In this document: positions 40,879-42,756 of the stretch, piece by piece | Layout of the letters: each line of letters opens with the position of its first letter | Position numbering within the stretch: the first letter of the stretch is position 1 | Source of the DNA: a virus | Direction: 5' to 3' (one strand) | DNA: 42,756 nucleotides | IMG/VR virus record: IMGVR_UViG_3300009130_000058 | Span: 1 to 42,756 of that record | The notes under the pieces: generated by a model | Databases searched by the model: none | What the model saw: the letters and a program-made list of their open reading frames with translations, nothing else | Told to the model about the DNA's origin: nothing | Made by a program: the position numbers and the translations under genes

Positions 40879-41331
40879 TCAAGCTTTCTGTTTCGGATAC
40901 ACTTGATGCTCTAAAAGTAACTTAGTATTACTTATTTTTTGTCTATCGTATTTATTGTATGTACCGCTCCAATGAAATTCTGATCCGCAAAAATCTCCAC
41001 GAGCATACCACACATCATGAGGCACTCTAAATGCCATGTCATGTAAACCGTCGATAATAGTCATGTAATCAAATAATCCTTTTTTATTATAATTGCATTT
41101 ATGTATTCTTAAATAACCAACTGGCATTATATAATTAGTATATTTTATCTCATATTTTTTACCGTTTATAATACCGTCATAACCATTAGAATTAGTAAAT
41201 TCTCCACCAAGTAATTTAAAGAATTGCTTTTCAATTAATAAACCTTGTAGTTTATTATCATTGGTTATCGCATCTGTTAAGTCTCTCGGCTCTTGGAGAG
41301 CTCGCTTAATTATATCAACGCTTTTAAACAT
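40879..41331 (-). CDS. Putative PD-(D/E)XK nuclease-like protein
   Basis: A 150-aa protein with the layout of a small restriction-endonuclease fold: an N-terminal helix with Glu (GLLIEKQFFKLLGG, E34), then NGYDGIINGKKYEIKYT, giving D52 and E61-x-K63 as the PD-(D/E)XK-like catalytic set. Strands YLRIHKCN and LFDYMTIIDG follow. It could cut or bind DNA (host genome degradation, recombination, or a modification-dependent nuclease). The motif alone is suggestive, not conclusive. No late box precedes it; a sigma70-like promoter lies about 50 bases upstream. Confidence 0.55.
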   Translation of the reverse strand: MFKSVDIIKRALQEPRDLTDAITNDNKLQGLLIEKQFFKLLGGEFTNSNGYDGIINGKKYEIKYTNYIMPVGYLRIHKCNYNKKGLFDYMTIIDGLHDMAFRVPHDVWYARGDFCGSEFHWSGTYNKYDRQKISNTKLLLEHQVYPKQKA

Positions 41332-41379
41332 ATTGGTTTTTTATTAAAGCTCCGGATATGATCGAAGCAACTGAGAGAT

Positions 41380-41408
41380 ATTATGGCTCAAAACAGGGTT
41401 TATGGCAA
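41380..41408 (-). promoter_or_regulatory. Sigma70-like promoter for the nuclease-like gene
   Basis: The minus strand has TTGCCA (41408-41403), a 17-base spacer and CATAAT (41385-41380). It is five-of-six at both boxes and lies in the only sizeable non-coding gap of this region, with a leader of roughly 40 bases. Confidence 0.55.
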
Positions 41409-41442
41409 CTCCTTTTTTAAAATACGTAACTTATTGATTATT

Positions 41443-41483
41443 AAAGAGTTAAGGGAATAAAACCATTTTTTCTTTAACTCTTT
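41443..41483 (-). other. Perfect 10-bp inverted repeat across a stop codon
   Basis: AAAGAGTTAA (41443-41452) and TTAACTCTTT (41474-41483) are exact complements with a 21-base loop. The right arm contains the stop of the 68-aa gene. It may end or stabilise the upstream minus-strand transcript; no U-run follows, so it is not a classical terminator. Confidence 0.5.
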
Positions 41484-41680
41484 GATTGTGAAGCACTTAC
41501 AGCCCATGGCCAGCTTTCCATGGTGTAAATGTATTTAGACCTTAACGGAGTAGGTTCGAGTTCTGGTTCTTCCCATTCATTTTCTCGAATCTTGTTACCG
41601 TCGTGAGACTCGACGACTTCATTAATGTTCGCGCACTCGCCCTTACAGGTATCTTCAAAGCAATGTGGATTAGTGCACAC
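41474..41680 (-). CDS. Small Cys-rich protein (68 aa), GTG start
   Basis: Starts with GTG one base after the previous stop. The first 16 residues hold four Cys and one His (MCTNPHCFEDTCKGEC; C-x4-C-x4-C-x3-C), a possible small zinc site. An acidic, Pro-rich middle (ENEWEEPELEPTP) and a Trp-containing tail (YTMESWPWAVSASQSKS) follow. It is part of a three-gene minus-strand run with the 69-aa and 170-aa genes. Function unknown; the GTG start is the only one compatible with the Cys cluster. Confidence 0.6.
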   Translation of the reverse strand: MCTNPHCFEDTCKGECANINEVVESHDGNKIRENEWEEPELEPTPLRSKYIYTMESWPWAVSASQSKS

Positions 41681-41681
41681 G

Positions 41682-41891
41682 TTAGACTTTCTTATTAATA
41701 ATTTCTGGCTTTTTTGGTTCTTCGAAGTGAGAGAGAAACTGTCTACATTCTGCGATTGCTTTATTGTTTAATTCCTGGACTTCTTCCGGCCCTTTTGCTG
41801 TACAGAGCGCAGATCCATGTGTTATCATCATGTTTGCTAATTGCATATAATAACACTTATAATCGTATTTAGTTTTTAACTTTGAAGGCAT
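41682..41891 (-). CDS. Small helical protein (69 aa)
   Basis: An all-alpha protein (YYMQLANMMITHGSALCTAK; EEVQELNNKAIAECRQFLSH) with a Lys/Pro-rich tail. Its start overlaps the end of the 170-aa gene by 23 bases and its stop is one base from the GTG of the Cys-rich gene, so the three are probably translated together. No family recognised. Confidence 0.6.
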   Translation of the reverse strand: MPSKLKTKYDYKCYYMQLANMMITHGSALCTAKGPEEVQELNNKAIAECRQFLSHFEEPKKPEIINKKV

Positions 41892-42381
41892 CTAACAACA
41901 ATTGTAATGTGTCTTTTTCAACTTCAACTACTACTTCTGGTTCAGCTTCGGCAGTTACTCCACCAGCTTCATAATCACCATATATGTCGTCTTCATCTTC
42001 TTCGTCAAATACACTAGCATCGAAACTAGGAGGGGTAACAGTTGTCGCTGACTCTAGTATATTTTGTTTCTTTATATCTAAAATAATTAAATTTAATAAT
42101 TGATTAGTAACTAAATCTTTTTTAGCTCTACCAAGAAAATCTGTGCATTCTGCCTTTGTAAATACCCCTTCTAACATCTGAATAGGATTCTTTATTTGTG
42201 AATATATAAAATGCGGGAGATAATGTTCTGTAATCTTAGCACAGTCTCTTATAACGTAATAAGCACTCTTCTTTACTATCTTAACTCCTGTATCAGGAGA
42301 CTTAGCAGCTAACTTCGCAGCTCTCAATAACTTAGCTTGTTTGCTCTTAGATTCTTTTAGAATTTTATCTTCGAATGCCAT
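41869..42381 (-). CDS. Unidentified protein with acidic C-terminal tail (170 aa)
   Basis: A basic, helical N-terminal half (SKSKQAKLLRAAKLAAKSPD, KIVKKSAYYVIRDC, VFTKAECTDFLGRAKKDL) is followed by an acidic tail (SVFDEEDEDDIYGDY, then EAEPEVVVEVEKD) and a final helix LQLLLDAFKV. A late box AATAAATA lies seven bases before the ATG at 42381. Basic-head/acidic-tail proteins in phages often bind nucleic acid or scaffold proteins, but no assignment is possible. Heads the 42381-41474 operon. Confidence 0.7.
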   Translation of the reverse strand: MAFEDKILKESKSKQAKLLRAAKLAAKSPDTGVKIVKKSAYYVIRDCAKITEHYLPHFIYSQIKNPIQMLEGVFTKAECTDFLGRAKKDLVTNQLLNLIILDIKKQNILESATTVTPPSFDASVFDEEDEDDIYGDYEAGGVTAEAEPEVVVEVEKDTLQLLLDAFKVKN

Positions 42382-42388
42382 ACACTAT

Positions 42389-42396
42389 TATTTATT
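42389..42396 (-). promoter_or_regulatory. Late-promoter box for the 170-aa gene
   Basis: The minus strand reads AATAAATA, followed by ATAGTGT and the ATG at 42381. Confidence 0.6.
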
Positions 42397-42402
42397 CTAA
42401 TA

Positions 42403-42576
42403 TTATTTTTTTCTGGAAGTTATCCAATAATATAGATCGCATATCTTTATTATCAATAAAATAAAAGGAATTAAAAATACAGCAAATACCGGCGGACGTT
42501 CATCCGGCAAATCCGGCTTTTTGCCTGGCACGAACCGTGTCTGTGTGGGATCGTTTATATCTCGAGATGTTACCAT
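42403..42576 (-). CDS. 57-aa single-pass membrane protein
   Basis: A small ORF starting MVTSRDINDPTQTRFVPGKK, with a Pro-rich segment (PDLPDERPPV) and one hydrophobic helix at about residues 31-47 (AVFLIPFILLIIKIC), ending DLYYWITSRKK. The basic C-terminus suggests N-out, C-in topology. A late box AATAAATATT lies eight bases before the ATG. It overlaps the upstream partial ORF by seven bases. Possible roles are holin-like, spanin-like or superinfection-exclusion functions; none can be chosen from sequence. Confidence 0.6.
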   Translation of the reverse strand: MVTSRDINDPTQTRFVPGKKPDLPDERPPVFAVFLIPFILLIIKICDLYYWITSRKK

Positions 42577-42756
42577 TTATGTATAATATTTATTATAATA
42601 AAAAAACAAGTCACTACATTTATAAAAATAATAAATGTTCTTAGAAATAAACTAATCTGCGCCTCTTTTAACGTTAATATAGGTATATTAGGCTCATCTT
42701 GATCTGTCTTCCCAATTCGGTGATCTACAGTACGACACCAAATTAACCATATTTTT
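42570..42756 (-). CDS. Membrane protein, N-terminus cut by window edge
   Basis: An open frame of 61 codons entering from the right edge and ending at TAA 42570. The visible part begins KIWLIWCRTVDHRIG, continues with an acidic Pro-rich stretch and finishes with a hydrophobic helix (FLRTFIIFINVVTCFFIII) and IHKW. It probably has one N-terminal hydrophobic segment, starting off the window, and one C-terminal helix. It overlaps the 57-aa membrane gene. Function unknown; the start lies outside the window. Confidence 0.5.
   Translation of the reverse strand, partial: KIWLIWCRTVDHRIGKTDQDEPNIPILTLKEAQISLFLRTFIIFINVVTCFFIIINIIHKW
42585..42594 (-). promoter_or_regulatory. Late-promoter box for the 57-aa membrane protein
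   Basis: The minus strand reads AATAAATATT, eight bases before the ATG at 42576, lying inside the coding region of the partial upstream ORF. Confidence 0.55.

Noticed and set aside
41332-41473. Possible tRNA or small RNA in the gap upstream of the nuclease-like gene
   Set aside because: No T-loop (TTCRA) with pairing arms or acceptor stem was found; the gap is explained by a promoter and an inverted repeat.
1-42756. CRISPR array, insertion sequence, integrase or attachment site
   Set aside because: No regularly spaced repeats, transposase or recombinase motifs, or terminal inverted repeats were seen.

Overview
This window is part of the genome of a T4-like tailed phage (contractile-tail myovirus) that is AT-rich and looks marine or environmental. 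The evidence is a T4-type virion gene set: large terminase gp17, tail sheath gp18, tail tube gp19, a tape-measure gp29-like protein, and baseplate proteins gp48, gp53, gp27-like, gp25 and gp6, with the clamp loader gp44 among them. There is no integrase, transposase, rRNA, recognisable tRNA or CRISPR array. Both window edges cut through genes.

Layout, left to right. 1-527 (-) is a truncated acidic protein, divergent from gp17 (541-2259) across only 13 bases that hold a palindromic late-promoter box. A tube-fold protein and a 65-aa protein follow gp17. Then comes a minus-strand island of cargo genes (3039-5696): rfbA, a 58-aa protein, a ferredoxin, a 30-aa membrane peptide and a DUF1552 protein with a twin-arginine export signal. 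5780-18119 (+) is the tail shaft and baseplate-hub module: gp18, gp19, a second tube-like protein, two gp26/gp51-like hub proteins, gp29, gp48, gp53, a gp27-like hub and an unknown protein. 18109-18570 (-) is a probable small terminase gp16. 18617-20765 (+) is a cassette with early-gene functions: dUTPase, a methyltransferase and gp44. 20762-21271 (-) is unknown. 21318-37660 (+) is the baseplate wedge (gp25, gp6) followed by about 14 kb of very large, mostly unrecognised structural proteins with PKD and concanavalin-like segments, probably the host-contact apparatus. 37657-42756 is entirely minus strand: accessory genes including a glycosyltransferase-like protein, a zincin-like protein, a DUF932 protein, three overlapping tiny basic ORFs, a PD-(D/E)XK-like protein and tiny membrane proteins.

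Expression logic. A box of the form NTAAATA(A/T), usually extended to CTAAATAATT or TTAAATATT, lies mostly 1-9 bases (15 for gp18) before at least sixteen start codons on both strands. It matches the T4 late promoter (TATAAATA). Three other places carry sigma70-like promoters: in front of dut, in front of the DUF932 gene, and upstream of the nuclease-like gene. Shine-Dalgarno sequences are rare. The box-to-start spacing implies leaderless or nearly leaderless late mRNAs. Three of the four convergent gene junctions overlap by exactly TTAA, which encodes both TAA stops.

Host. From memory of the families, and not from any search, the ferredoxin and DUF1552 protein most resemble versions common in Verrucomicrobiota and related PVC bacteria. 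A PVC-group host is therefore a reasonable but unproven hypothesis. The most unusual content is the late-expressed cargo island (exported DUF1552 protein, ferredoxin, RfbA).
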